In this document: one piece after another, positions 34,564 to 47,916 of the stretch
Layout: each line of letters starts with the position of its first letter
Position numbering within the stretch: the first letter of the stretch is position 1
Origin: Adiantum capillus-veneris
Taxonomy: Eukaryota; Streptophyta; Polypodiopsida; Polypodiales; Pteridaceae
DNA: 64,000 nt
Direction of reading: 5' to 3'
Assembly (NCBI GenBank): GCA_014529385.2
Contig: CM043945.1
Coordinates: 156,370,741 to 156,434,740 of the forward strand
Translations under genes and position numbers: made by a program
Notes under the pieces: model-generated
The model's input: the letters and a program-made list of their open reading frames with translations, nothing else
Told to the model about the DNA's origin: nothing
Database searches by the model: none

Positions 34564-35100
34564 GACCATATAGAATATGTGAAATCACCTCACAAGGAAC
34601 CATTCGTGTTGAGACTCTAGATGGAGTTGAAACCATTGGACTCCTCAATGGGAGAAAATTTAAAAGATACTATGATCCTTTAAGACAAGAGAAACTACGT
34701 GCCATTCATAAAAAAAGGTAGCCAAGGCACAAACAGAATTGAAAAAGATACAAGCTCAAACTGAGGTGAAAGAGAGACAACAATGCATAAGATGCCAACA
34801 AGAGGTCAACCTTGGAGTTACACATGCATTCCATGTTGAAACAGAGGATGATTGGTTGGAGTTTGACACACATATAGGATACCCTATTGAGCTAAATAGT
34901 CCCGGGGCGGTCACTTTTTAGAATGTGTATGCTATCACGTGAGTTAACCGGAGAGGATTATTAAAAGATCAAAATGTATCAAAATGTATACATACAGAGG
35001 GGGGTGGGGTTTTTTTAAATAGGCACGTAGTGTAAATATAGTATGTATATTGAGGTATTATTAATAACCTCTTGAACATACGTGATATAGGAAGCTTTTG
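34564..35100 (+). pseudogene. Integrase C-terminus and 3' tail of F
   Basis: After G, the frame resumes with TIRVETLDGVETIGLLNGRK and FKRYYDP, the tail of a gypsy integrase that continues 28885. Downstream, to about 34920, a basic peptide-like stretch has no known domain. A purine run GAGGGGGGTGGGG (about 34998-35010) could be F's polypurine tract, but no LTR start is clear before element H begins. Confidence 0.6.
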
Positions 35101-35114
35101 ATAAGTGACTACCC

Positions 35115-35790
<676 letters not shown>

Positions 35791-37535
35791 TAAGAGAAGA
35801 AACTCTTAGCAGTTCTACATGCTCTAGACTCCTGGAAGCACTATTTATTGGGGACTCCTTTCATTCTGCGGATGGATCACCAAAGCCTTAAGTACTTCAT
35901 GGCGCAGACTAAGCTCTCTGACAAACAAATGAAGTGGGAAAATTTCCTTTTGCAATTTCATTTTCATATTGCTCACATTGATGGCAAGCATAATCAAGTA
36001 TCCGATGCACTCTAAAGACGACCGAGAGTGAATGTGGTTTCCATAGCAACTCACAATGATCTATCTTCTATGATAGATGATCTATCTTCTATCTTCTATG
36101 ATAGATGAGTACGCTATTGATCTCGATTTTAGAGATTTGATTTCAGCCCTTGCACTAGGGAAGAAAGAAGAACCATTTACCCTAAAAGATGCTTATCTTC
36201 TCCATGGCAATAGACTATGCATTACTAACTCACTATGTGAGAAAGTAATGTATGAATCTCATGCCCCTCCTTATGCGGGGCATAGAGGGATTCAATCTAC
36301 CACAAAAGGGATGGAAACATATTTCCATTTTCCTGCCATGAAAGCAAACATACAAGAGTATGTTTCAAAATGTGTGGTATGCCAAAAGACAAAGTTTAAT
36401 AGAGGGAAGCAGCCTGGATTGCTTCAACCCTTGCCAATCCCCAATTGACAGTGGGAGAGCATATCCATGGATTTTATCTTTGGATTGCCCAAGTCTATCC
36501 ATGGAAATGTAGGAATATGGACGATAGTAGACAGGTTTAGCAAACAAGCACATTTCATACATGTCAAAAAGACTATCAAAGCCCATCAAATGGCAACCCT
36601 CTTTATATCACAAATCTTCAAGTACCATGGCTTGCCAGTGTCCGTAGTGTTGGATAGAGATCGAGAATGAGAAGTAATTTTTGGGGTCTCTTTGAGAATT
36701 TAGGTACAAAGCTAAACTTCTCTTTGGACTATCATCCCCAAACGGATGGCCAAAGTGAAATAGATATCCTAACCATTCTTGATCTACTAAAAGCTTATGT
36801 CATAGAAGTAGATCAAAGTCCCAATGGGAGAAGTACTTACCCTTAGTGGAGTATGCTTATATTAACATTGTACATGCTTCCACGGGAAAAGCACCTTTTA
36901 AGGTGATAGAGGGAAGATATAAACCCTTGCTACTCAAGGTACATGGGAAGATCTTTGTTGTAGATGAATATAGCCGAGGTCTGCAAGAATCTTTCCAAAA
37001 GATTGGATGCTATATCCACAGCAAAGGCAAAAGGTTGTTGCTGATAAGCACAGAAGAGCCCTAGCCTTTAAACAAAATGATTGGGTCTTTCTTAAGTTTC
37101 CCAAGGCTCAATTAAGGCACACAATGGGCAAGAATCCTACGGGACACTAGAAGTACTATGCTAAGTTAGCAGAAAGGTACTATGGTCCCTTCCAGATTCT
37201 TAGACCAATCAATGAGATGGCCTATCAACTCAAGTTTCCTAGCCATTGACTCATACACAATGCTTTCCATGTAAGCCTACTAAAGCCTTACAAAGGAGAG
37301 ACACCTCAAGAAGCAATTGTTGAAGACCTGTCGGAGATCGAGGACCAAGAAGAGGTGTTGCAGTTTGAGTCCATTCTCTCTGACACAAAGACAAGGTATT
37401 ACGAGGTGGTAAGACTATCCAACGATATCTTATCAAGTTTAAAAATTATCCTTTTGAAGATGCTAGATGGATGCAAGACATACCATTAAAGGATAACCTA
37501 AACCTTGTCAATGCTTACAATGATTCCCTAGAGTA
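35791..37535 (+). pseudogene. RNase H, integrase and chromodomain of H
   Basis: RNase H tail: HYLLGTPFILRM-like residues, DHQSLKYFMAQTKL, then HIDGKHNQVSDAL (to about 36015). Integrase zinc region: SHAPPYAGHRGIQST and CVVCQKTK (about 36255-36395). Core: WESISMDFIFGLPKS, IVDRFSKQAHFI and VVLDRDRE (36640-36669), then a broken YHPQTDGQSE near 36730 with the catalytic Glu. The C-terminus has YYGPFQILRPINE. The chromodomain reads RYLIKFKNYPFEDARWMQ (about 37425-37478), a module that in chromoviruses directs integration to modified chromatin. Frameshifts at about 36100, 36680, 36830, 37000 and 37250 inactivate it. The intact counterpart is at 63197-64000. Confidence 0.85.
36058..36107 (+). repeat. 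Short tandem duplication in H
   Basis: TGATCTATCTTCTATGATAGA is followed at once by a second, slightly longer copy with an extra CTATCTT. It lies at the RNase H/integrase junction and shifts the frame. Confidence 0.85.
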
Positions 37536-37893
37536 AGCAAATGTAATTATGTATAAATGAACAAAGTTTTTGTCTCATAAGACTCTCTTAATGTTTCTTT
37601 ATTGTGCACAAATTTTAATAAGTATGCATGCTTAGGATCATGTTTGTGGAGATGACGTCTCCCGAACACCAAGTAAAGCTTGTCACTCTACTATGGAAGA
37701 TTGATACAAACTATTGTGCAGACATACTTGCAGCAGCTAACACTTTCAAGCACCAAATGGACTAGTCACCATTTTGGGAAGATGTCGTAGGGTAAAATAG
37801 GGGTCCTCTATCCGCTAGCAAACAGACTAATGACTAGGCTTTATCTTCTCTACCTCAGACTCGAGGATGATTATGATTTCAAGAGATAGGTAA
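37536..37893 (+). other. 3' untranslated region of H
   Basis: About 358 bases from the end of the pol frame to the LTR, ending GATTTCAAGAGATAGGTAA. The same spacing and end occur in K (62838-63196, reverse strand). No ORF. Confidence 0.7.
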
Positions 37894-38269
37894 TGTCATA
37901 AAAACTAATATCTAATACTCCCAAATGATTTTCTCATGTTAAACTGATCATTTGATGTGGGGAAGTACCAGGGAGTAAAAGCTAGAATATTGGTAAGGCT
38001 GCCAGATCAGTCTCTGTTAGGGATCCGAAGGAGGGAAAATAGGGATCCAAAGGGGGACAGCCTGCAAAAGAGCAATGTCCTTCAATGGGGCTTAAAAGAC
38101 AAAAGGTTCAACTCCATTAAGAATTCCATAGGCTAAGGTTCCAAAAATTAAATCTTTTATCCAATGGCCAAAGCAAGGGGAAATTGGATGGTCATGGGAA
38201 GATTAAAAAGTCTTCCCACATCCCTAGGAAGGAGGGGACGAGCCCATATTGTAGGGGATGAGAGAGAAA

Positions 38270-38271
<2 letters not shown>

Positions 38272-38331
<60 letters not shown>
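38272..38331 (+). repeat. (CT)30 microsatellite in LTR of H
   Basis: A 60-base CT run in U3 of the H LTR. A GA tract occupies a different LTR position in copy I (43638-43677). Confidence 0.95.
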
Positions 38332-38333
<2 letters not shown>

Positions 38334-38805
38334 AAGGCTCCCCCTTTACACAAAGGGAATACTTGACACATATCAAGCTCCTAGACCAAATCCTCTCAAA
38401 TCCTATTGGATGGCCATAGAGGTGGACCAATGAGAATTAAGCTAGAGTAAATTTAGTCTAATCAATTTGAAAATGCTTGATAAAAGAACCAATAGAAATT
38501 AAGCTCCCTAGAAGACTATTGGATAGTCTACCAATGGGTCCAATGAGCATCCAATAGCCCAATGGCTTGCCTGATTCCTATTGGCCAAAAGACAAAAAGG
38601 TCCAATGAGAGTTTAGATGAATTATTTAAATACCTAAAGACCTCACAAAAGGGGAAAGGGGGAGACTTGTCAAAAGGCTATCAGCTATGCTTCTAATTTG
38701 TGATTGGCTAAGCTTTACAGGAGCCAATGGGAGGCCAACATGAGCATTTAGCAAGAGGGGTCGAGCAAGATGAGAGAAGGGGCTATATTTTACTCTAACA
38801 CAATG

Positions 38806-38807
<2 letters not shown>

Positions 38808-38891
<84 letters not shown>

Positions 38892-38894
38892 ACA
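38808..38894 (+). repeat. (AC)n microsatellite in LTR of H
   Basis: About 43 AC units with one TA interruption near 38887. The equivalent in copy I is short (43710-43731), and the K copy has GTGTGTGTGG only. This is a fast-evolving tract at a fixed LTR position. Confidence 0.95.
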
Positions 38895-39244
38895 ACTCAT
38901 GTGTGCAAGAAGAACTCCATCTCCTTCTCCAAGCATTGAGAAGTAGAGGCCTACACCAACAACTCTTGGTTATGGAATGCAAATCCAACCAAGATCCAAG
39001 ATTCAATGGCATGCTCATCTCCTCTACCATGCTAATTACTAAGCTAAGCTATGCTATTAGAGTGATTATGTGAGGAGAATACTTATTTCTAGTAAGATAC
39101 CTCTTCTTCCTCTCAATCTATCCTCATTCCCCACTTTCTCAATTAAGTACTCTCTCTATGCTCATTAGGAACTTGTTCAAATGAAATGCTCACTATGTTA
39201 TCAATTTTTGCTACACACAAGTTATTAGTGCATTAAATGTTACA

Positions 39245-39540
39245 CATTTTCTCAATGACATGATTGATTATCTGTTGCATGAATTTATGGTATTCATTCT
39301 AAATCATCTCTCAACCACCCTTAGGCCAATAGACAAGCCAAGAGAACCAACAAAGTATTGTGCAGAGTGCTCACAAAGATTGTCAATGAATCTAGAACGG
39401 GCTGGGAACATAAGTTACATTCAGCCTTATGGGCATATTGTGTAGGTACAATATTTTTAAAACACCACAAAAAACAACGCCTTTCAACTTAGTGTTTGGG
39501 ATAAAAACAACCAAATCTTGATGCAGTCTCCAAGAAAAGC
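39245..39540 (+). pseudogene. Integrase fragment of another Ty3/gypsy element (N)
   Basis: Two frames together give HFLNDMIDYLLHEFMV, then ANRQAKRTNK (the Gly-Gln-Ala-Glu region decayed), CRVLTKIVNESRTGWEHKLH, SALWAY and TPFNLVFGIKT. The order and motifs match the integrase core of F and C (HFINGVI, LWAYRTTYK, TPFKLVYG). It begins exactly at the end of the H LTR, so H inserted into this integrase gene. The rest of N is not recognisable downstream. Confidence 0.75.
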
Positions 39541-42500
39541 CTCAAATAAATCACTAAAGTACAACCCAAGCATCTCTTGGCCGCACAAAGGATAATCACA
39601 AAACCAATCATTAAGGACAGGACATTACAGCTTCAACAACTTATGCTGGGTAAAAGTGCAAATGTTAAAACCTCGCCAACAAAAACCATTAAACAATTGA
39701 GTTAGTACCCACATATTGTGTTACCCAATGCAACTCTTATATAAGCATAATAGGGCCACTCACATGGCCTTGCGTAGACACGTCATTTTTGCCCCTACAC
39801 GTAGCACCAACCTTCATCCACGGCAACTCAAAATGGGAAGGAGGGAGTAACAATGGCTAGAGCAGCTAGATTAAAAAAAATCAAGATACTAGGCTACAAG
39901 ATGTTGAGAGATTATGTGTACAGTGTATAAAGTGTGTTTGATACTTTTTTTTTGAAAACTTTCATCATATTTTTACTCGTATCTGGAAAGTATTGAGCCA
40001 TATCGACGAGTTTTGACGAAAGAGATATTTAGAGTGGGAGTATGTACATACAAGTGTGCCAAATACTTTGGCAAATTTTTTGGCCAGATAATAATAATTT
40101 TGAGTGATTTTCTTTCTTTTTTGACCTAATGATGATCAACAATTAATAAACAAAGCCATGAATTTCAAATTCAAGATCTAAAAGAACCCACAAAGCAAGA
40201 GCTTTGAGCATGAAAAATTCGGAATGATTTGGATTCAGGGCTAACTTAAAATGGTCCGGAATTGCTAAATCGGGAGAATATAACGACTAGAAGTCCAAAC
40301 GACGAGCGTTTTGAGTCACAGGTGGTATGGAATGAGAAAAGTGGGCAAAGAAGGTAAGTATCTACATTGCATTCAGGGTAAGCCAGACACATATAGTCAA
40401 ATTGCACAAGACAAACTCATTTGCATTCTGTTAGTTCAGAGAGAGAGATAGAGAGTTTGTGTTACCTATAGTACTTTGTAGCAGTTCTACCTACTATAGC
40501 CACACCGGACACTCACACTTCACCAGATTGGTCAGTTATGATCCTCTTCATCTCTAGAACATTTGTGAACTGCCAAAAAAACCCGACAAGTGCACCAAAA
40601 AAAGAATCAAACAGAGCAAAAACGAGATTTGTGCAAACTGTCAAAGGATGTTTGGGATGGGTAGACAGGTCCAAATTTAAAGATAAGTGCAAAGGAAATT
40701 TCCAATCACTGAGCAGCATCAAGCCATGCATTTACAATTTTCAGAGGGGGTGGGACGTGGATTGTGATCCATGTCTCCCCAACTCAATTTGCAATAAAAC
40801 GGTATGCCAAATACTGCCTTGAAAAGCACTTATAACCTATAGCAATCACAAGAGAAAATGTTTTTGGACATGGATCGTGGTCCCCCAACATGCCAGAAAT
40901 GGAAAATTTATGTCCACACAGTTTGAAATTGCCTTGGGAAATTAGCCCTCAAAATTTGGGGTGAAATGGACTTAAAAATCACCAAAAACCAAGCCAAATA
41001 GGAAAGTCAGTCTAAAAATGGTCATTTTGGCCCATAATGGCCGACACCTATATACTAGAAAATTTGGTGGAAGCGAGTCTCAAGAATAGTGACAAAACAA
41101 GACCTACATGATTGGTGGACCAATGTTAACAAGAATCACATACCAAGCATCGGTGATGATTGACGAGCTACCCCGAGCCAAATTGCAATTTTATTTACTA
41201 CACAAGTCCAAGTTTGGTGTTAGACTAGTGGCAAGACCTTTGTAAAATCCCCAATTTTTGAGTCTCTTCTACAAATAACAAAAATAGGTTTCAATATCTA
41301 TTTTGCCAAATTTTTGACTTAAGATGCTTGATTGATAGTATTGGAAGGTTCTAAAGTAAAAAGCAAGGTCATTTCCATGTTCCAGTAGGTTAAACGGACG
41401 TTTGGTTCAGCTTTGGAAAAATCCACTATTTTTAGATTTTTCATGCTTTTAGGTGCTTTTTTGCAAAAAGCAAGGTTGGATCCTTAATCTACGTATTCTA
41501 GGGAAGCTATGATTCAATTTTGTAAAATCTATTTTTGAGTGTTTTTCACTCTATTTTTTAGTTTTTCATGAAGTTTTAGTGTTTTTTTTGTGAAAAGCGA
41601 GTCCGCTTTCTCATTCCAATGGACGAGGGGAACCCGTGGTTCAATTTTAGAAAAAAATGTTTTTTTTTGCTTTTTATGCTATTTTTAGTTTTTCGTGCTT
41701 TTTGGTGTTTCTGAAAAGCAATGTGCTTTTTATGATGACCTTAACATAAAAATATTGATTTTAGTCTCCGTCGGATTTAAAAATGATCACCCGAAGCAAA
41801 AACGGGACTAGACGGATTTTTTATGGGAATTATTTTTATAAAAAACGATACCATAAATACGCCGGTGCAGTTCGAGAAATTCATAATTGTGTTGGGGTAT
41901 TACGGTGCGGCATAGTCTAGCTACGGTTTCCATTAGTTGGCTAGATACTACTCAGATGGCCAATTTTGCTGAAAAAATTGAATGGTAAGTGGGGAAGTTG
42001 ACCACCAAAAGCTGTGCCATGTTTTTAGAAAAGACTGAATTTTCCCAAAAGCGAGAGGCTATTCCAAGCAAAAATCTAGCGTTATCTATAGCTTGGGCAT
42101 TTCTCTGAGCAGCTGTGCAGAACCTATAAATTGGCATAGAGTGCTCAGATTTTAGTGCCGTCTGTTGCATCTACTATCGCAAGGCTATACGTATCTATTA
42201 GTGGTGCAAGCTCTTCATCACCATCTCCATAAGATTTGCTCTCTCTCTCTCTCAGGACACTCTCTCTCTACTTGCTTATTATCTTCTCTCTCGTTTCACG
42301 GTGTACACGCTCTCCGAAAGCTTTCGTGGCGGATACCTCTACGTACCTCTCATCACCGCTCTCTTCCAGAAAAGAAGGAAGCCTTTCAACATCCCCTAAT
42401 CGATTCTAAAGCACGGTGAGAAGTTCTAAACTCCATAGTCATCATCTCTCTCTCTCTCTCTCTATGTCATTTTTTTGAGTAGTCACCCTCTTTTGGTGAT

Positions 42501-42690
42501 TGTTTTTTCGCATACGAGTGCATGTATGGATCAAAAGAGTATGTACGTAGTTACCCCATGATTATTTCATCATGTTTAACACACTGATTTATGCACATGA
42601 TGCGTTTATGGTCACATGGGTGCATAAAAAGCGCTTTTTGTTTCACATCATAGAGGAGGTAGGAACATTTTTTTGGTCATAAATCACAAA
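39541..42690. other. Anonymous noncoding, LTR-like region
   Basis: No supportable gene on either strand. Contents: a TATATAAG box near 39735, a T-rich diverged tandem block (41340-41730), and CCTATAAATTGG near 42120 followed by CT-rich sequence (42235-42300), which looks like a U3/R junction. No LTR ends or partner repeat could be fixed, so element identity is open. Confidence 0.4.
41340..41730 (+). repeat. Diverged T-rich tandem repeat, about 107-127 bp x 3-4
   Basis: The motif (A/G)AAAAGC(A/G)A(G/T)GT recurs at about 41358, 41464, 41592 and 41713. Each is followed by GGTTCA(A/G)(C/T)TTT and TTTTTAG(T/A)TTTTTC. Confidence 0.6.
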
Positions 42691-42695
42691 CCGCT

Positions 42696-42932
42696 ATGAA
42701 TCAGCCTGAACCCTTTATACCAAAGATAAAACACATCATTAAGAATATTTTTTCTCTTAGGTGTCATGTGAAAAACACTCATGAGCTAAGAGATATGGTA
42801 AAAAAACAGCTTGCTGCCCACTGCACAACCAAAATTTTGGACTCCACACTCCTTGCAGAACCACTATATAGATTCATTGGATGGGCAAACCCACTTAACC
42901 AATTGAAAAGCTTGATGAACCTTGATAAATGA
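42696..42932 (+). CDS. Hypothetical 78-codon ORF
   Basis: ATG-initiated ORF beginning MNQPEPFIPKIKHIIKN. It has no recognised domain, signal peptide or membrane segment. It lies between an LTR-like promoter region and the 5' LTR of element I. It could be a remnant gag start or a chance ORF. Confidence 0.25.
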   Translation: MNQPEPFIPKIKHIIKNIFSLRCHVKNTHELRDMVKKQLAAHCTTKILDSTLLAEPLYRFIGWANPLNQLKSLMNLDK

Positions 42933-43045
42933 ATTTAGGTCTCCGTTATCACCTCAAAAATGCGAGTTATCAGTTACTCTATAACCGGTTTTACCTACAT
43001 GCGTAGGGGTGCTACCTAGGGGGGGTACCATATGATGTCGTGAGT

Positions 43046-43634
43046 TGTCATAAAATCTAATATTTAATCAAACTAAATGGTTTTCCCATATTAGACTGAT
43101 CATTTAATGTGGAAGAATAAATGGGAACAAGGGTTAGAATATAGACATGTGCTTATGGATCTGTCTCAACACGAGGCCAAGGTTAAAAGGGGTCCAAATG
43201 AAAGATGGTATGTTAAAGAGAAATGCTACCTAATGGAGCTCAAATACCATGGTTTAGCTTCATTGAAGACCTCCAAAAGTTAGCGTTCAAAATTCCTTTG
43301 ACTTTAGGAAAGTTAGGGCTGACCTTGAGGTGGGAATCCTACCCAAGCATGAGGTGCTTATTGGTTTGCTAAGTGTTAGTGGGAACCTTATCCAAAAGCT
43401 TGAGTTGTTTCTCACATGCTTAAATGACTAAAGTCCTTGAAGTATTCAATTTCAACCAGATAACTTAATTATCATAAAAGACACACGTTCAAATGATCCT
43501 CCATATATGTGGCTCTCATGATGTGTTTGAATTCTATTGGTTAATTTTAAAGGGGTCCAATGGTAATTTAGATACAAGTTCTTTCTCTCAAAGAGGAAAA
43601 AGAAGACACAAGTCCAAATGAAATAATAAAATAA

Positions 43635-43678
<44 letters not shown>

Positions 43679-44414
43679 GGACCAAGCATGAGGGGAGGGT
43701 ATACTCTCCCACACACACACACACACACACATTCTCTCATTGTGTGGAGTGCAAAGTGCAAGACCTCCATCTCCTTCTCCAAGCTTGTTGAGAAGTGGAG
43801 AGCGTACACCAACACTCTTGGCTATGAAATGCAAATCGAACCAAGAGCCATGCTCCAATGCTTACACTTGCCATCTTCTTCATCCTCATTACTATGATAT
43901 TATGCTATGCTAAGAAAGAAGAGTAATGATAAGTGAGGAACTATTTCTTTCTCCTATGGATGATTCTGCTTCCTCTTGCCTACCCTCATTCCCCGCTAGC
44001 TCTCTCCACCTTCAAAGGTGTTTGAGGCCTTGGGACTGAGGCTTGGGATAGTTAATGCTTTTTGCAAATTTTATGTTAAGCTCGTGATGCATATATGAAG
44101 CTTTCCATCTAAATAGCATCATCAAGGTCACAAGTAACACAAAGATTGTATTGTAACAAGTCTCTCTTGATGGGAGAATCTATAATACAAACGCCTTTTG
44201 GAGGGGGGACCGTAAATCCGGTCCTCAACTATTGTCATGTTCTCTAATATTCTCTCTCGCTTCCAAAAGTATTGTTCATGCCAAGTTAATTAAGTACTAT
44301 GTTCATGTTGCTACCATCAATTAAGTTCACTCTCTATGTTCTCAAAGTAAAAATGCTCACTCTAATTCTCTTAATTTTACTATTCCTCAAAGTTCATAGG
44401 CCATTTCCATTACA
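43046..44414 (+). repeat. 5' LTR of element I (H family)
   Basis: Starts TGTCATAAAATCTAATATT and ends TTCCATTACA. It is homologous to the K LTR over its whole length and to the H LTR with one gap. It is followed by a degenerate PBS. It contains (GA)20 at 43638-43677 and an AC run at 43710-43731. TGAGT (43041-43045) precedes it. Confidence 0.8.
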
Positions 44415-44415
44415 T

Positions 44416-44427
44416 TGTTATCATAGT
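44416..44427 (+). promoter_or_regulatory. Degenerate primer-binding site of I
   Basis: TGTTATCATAGT matches the iMet complement TGGTATCAGAGC at 9 of 12 positions, one base after the LTR end. This marks 43046-44414 as a 5' LTR, not a 3' or solo LTR. Confidence 0.6.
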
Positions 44428-44885
44428 ATTTGGTTTCTCTTTTCTTGCTTAAGAAGAGAGGTCCTTAAGTAGCCTATTAATGGTTGGTTTTGTTAATTAT
44501 ATTAGGGTAAGTGGGACTGGGATCTATTATCGGTTTTGTTGAGCCCACTATGTGGGATATGGTGCACACCTCGGGAGATTTGGTCTTAATAATGGGGTCT
44601 TTTTAGACTTTACCATTATTGAGCAATAAGAAGTCCAAAAGGAGCTATCCCTCGGCAATTCTGCTATGTTAGACCCACCCCACTACTCTCTATAATTAAC
44701 CAATTCAAGCCATGGGTGTAGATACTTAAGTGTTTATTTTCAAAGGCTAAGAGGAGTAGCAACTAAGGTGTTGAGTTGCCAAAGAATACAATAAGTAGAC
44801 ACATAAGTATGATTAGCATGGATGACCATTACCAAGAGAGTAGAATGAACATTGATGAAGGTGCTAATGATGATGCCTGTATTAT
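44428..44885 (+). pseudogene. Leader and first codons of gag of element I
   Basis: Mostly untranslated leader. An ATG at 44809 opens MISMDDHYQESRMNIDEGAN, an acidic gag-type N-terminus, cut at 44885 by the LTR of element C. The continuation is not found on the other side of C. Confidence 0.45.
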
Positions 44886-45286
44886 TGTCCTTCTCTCACT
44901 CTTTTAAACATCATCCTACTCTGACAAACACTCTGACATTCACAAAATTCCACCATTGCTACAAACTTCAGTACCGACTTACAAATAGACTTTGAAAATA
45001 CTCATTGCTTCCTTTATGCATTCAGAATAAGACATTGACGAGAATACAGAACGAGAGAAAAGACAACAGTGTTGACCAAACATTTGTCATTCCCTTAATC
45101 CCACAGGAATCTGCCATTACATCTTCTTCCACATCGTAACTGAAAAACTGCTTATTGCTGAACACTTCTTGACATAAATAAAACATCCGTACACTTAAGA
45201 TCCCAAAAGACTCACCCCATATTAAGGTTCATTACATAGTCACTTTTAAATTCAAAATCCTACTTCGCCGAGGTGTAGCCTTTACA
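44886..45286 (-). repeat. 3' LTR of C
   Basis: 401 bp. Aligns with 56481-56893 with scattered substitutions and small indels. The outer flank is ATTAT (44881-44885). Confidence 0.9.
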
Positions 45287-45434
45287 CTTGGCACAACCCG
45301 GTGGCTTGAGTCATAGGCTGACCTCGGACCCATGATCCCTTGATCCATGTTCAACCACTTTGACTTTCTGCATCCAGTCCCTACTTCTGCTTCACTGCAA
45401 CAACTGCATCCTCTACCACAGGTAACTGTACTAT

Positions 45435-47817
45435 TGATAGCCGTTTTTCGGCTCTCTGTGATTGCCATAGTGAGTTACCCCCCCCTATCAAATCACTCAA
45501 ACACTGTGGTTACCCTCACCTTTTCACTGTATATAGGTGCGTGTGAGTTAGGGGACTTTTCCCATATCTCCTTACTGAAATAAAAAACCCTCAATTAGCT
45601 AGTCATTGGGCTAGTTGAGCCAAAAAAAATAAAAAATATAAAAAATATAAGTATATTATGGCCCATGCGTATGTAAATATTTTTTTGTATATAGGGCCTA
45701 AATAAAAGATTTTTTCATAATTATTTTGGTATTTATTTAAATATTTCTACCTAGGTGTGTGTTATTTATGCTCTGTACATTGCCTCACCATTACCACAAT
45801 TTTTCTTACCATTTTGCATACTCTTTATTCCATATAAAAATAATCTCATGCAAGCTTCTCTTATTTTTGGTGTAACTCCACCCTAACAAAAATCCAAAAA
45901 AACTAGTTTTATTTATGTGTATATTTTTTCACTATTGTGATTTTTCCCTTCCTACATCTACTTTGTTTTTTTTCTAAAAAATTAGAACACCAAGAATATT
46001 TATCTTTTTATGGTAGCCTCATAATGAGAGAGATTTCTTTTGACCCCTTTATATTTTTTCCACTTATATTATTTATATTTGACATGTACATATATTTTTT
46101 AGACCCCTCAATATTTGATTTTCTTAGTTGTACTATTCACTTATATCATGCTCTCAACAATATCTTCAATTATAGACCTACCAAATAAGGTCAAGGGTAG
46201 GTGGCATGCATACATGCACTATGGAGGGCTCACACTTGGAGGTACTCAAAAGAATCATCCAAAGGACCCCACAAGGACCTTGTGCAGTGGAAAAAAACGG
46301 TCCGTTTTGCTGAATTTTTAAAGTTCACTTGCTCTCCGAATTTGAAAAGGTGATACAAAAAAAAGTTGTAGCTCGTGGGCTGAACTTTTGCCTCAAATTT
46401 TTTCATATTTTTTTGAGCTACGAGGTGTGAGCTATGATTTTATTAGTGGACCCCAGTTTTCCCATGCTATGCAGCCACACTCTCTCTTCCACTTTATCAT
46501 TTTCCTCTTTCACACACACTTCTCCACTCATCATCCCCACCTCTCTCACCACTCCTCTCTGCACCCTACTCACCTTCTCCTCAACCTTGAAGAATAAGAG
46601 AAACCATGGTGAACTCATACCTCCCACACACAATTCCATTCCAAAATTGACCACCTAGTCTCATTTTTCCTCCTCCAATTTACCCATATCTATCAAAAAA
46701 ACCACAAAATTCAGCCTCTTCTCTTAAAAGACAGCATCATGGTGGTTGATTACTCAGCTTCAATTACCTTGTCTCTCAAGGAAGGTCAAGAGTGGAGAAA
46801 AAATGTACCGCCAAAGCTAGTGGACCGTCAACAAGCGTCAAAAATTGGCCCTACTCAAGACACTTGGAGCATCAACCTTGTAAGAAATCCACCTTTTCTT
46901 ACCTCTTAAGAGTTTTTCTTCCTTATTTGTATCCTACATGGATACTCCCATTGTAAATATCCAATTCCATTTGTAAATTAATACTAACTCTACTAACACT
47001 AACCCACTATGAAAAGTCCTATCACCTCCATTTCTCTCCTCTCTCTTTCCCCACCAACTTTTTGATAATTCCAAGCAAAAGAAATTAGATAAATTGCTGA
47101 AAATCTAACCCAACCATGGTTAGAGGAGTAACCCTAGACTTCAAAATTGCTATAAAAGGAGGGTGTAGCTAGCACAAAAGGGGAGCCATAAGCAAGAGCA
47201 CTATGCTATAGCTTGAGAAGCCAAGCTCAACCTCTCTAGAAGGAGCTCTTGAGTGGAAGCTCATTGTCTTATGCATGTGCATGTGTTGTAATAGGGGATT
47301 AGCAAGGGAACTCTATGCCATTTGTAAGAGAGAGAGTGTTCATTCAATTGAGAGTAGGAAATCTATCATTTCTCCTACTAGTGTAAGCCCAACATTTGCT
47401 GAATCAAGGAGGGTGGATTTGGACTAAGCTTGGATACTTTGTCTCCCTTCCAACGTGAGGTAATGGAAAACAATGATGCGTAAGTGTCTTGGTGTTTTTT
47501 TTTGTTAAGTTCCTGATAGCTTGTCTCGGGTGTTGTCATCAATCTAGCCATAAATCCCACATACTGTAAGAGGGCGACAGGGTGGAGAGGACTCCCCTGG
47601 CCTTAAGACAGTGATTGGGGTGGTTTTTCTTGTGATGCGTTGTGGTGAAATTTACGCAAGCTATGTTGAACAAATACTAATCTCACTTTGATTTGTCATG
47701 ACAGATTTGTAAGAAGGTATTAATGCAACAAGCACCCTCTCCCCTTTTTCTCTCTTTCTTACATATATAATTGTGTTTGCTTGATCATTGCCGATACGTT
47801 TCAAAGCAGCCAGAGCA

Positions 47818-47916
<99 letters not shown>

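Larger units (their letters stand above)
24018..35100 (+). mobile_element. Ty3/gypsy retrotransposon F, split by copia element G
   Basis: Gag tail, protease, RT, RNase H and integrase pieces follow in order on the + strand, resuming after G at 34564 with the integrase C-terminus. The gag N-terminus and 5' LTR are not in the window; they should lie left of D, which inserted into F at 24018. The protease box (LDGGAGDSI) and RT/integrase style resemble plant non-chromodomain gypsy lineages of the Athila/Tat type. Many stops and frameshifts mark an old copy. Confidence 0.75.
37894..39244 (+). repeat. 3' LTR of H
   Basis: Begins TGTCATAAAA, like the LTRs at 43046 and 62837 (reverse), and ends TGTTACA just where a foreign integrase frame resumes (HFLNDM from 39245). 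It contains (CT)30 at 38272-38331 and an AC run at 38808-38894. Relative to copies I and K it lacks about 300 bases near the 3' end. Confidence 0.75.

Noticed and set aside
38806-39030. Cys-Val repeat ORF
   Set aside because: Translation of the AC microsatellite inside the LTR of H.
39541-43045. Host gene promoter or exon
   Set aside because: TATA-like boxes occur, but no spliceable coding exons or conserved domains were found. LTR origin is more likely.
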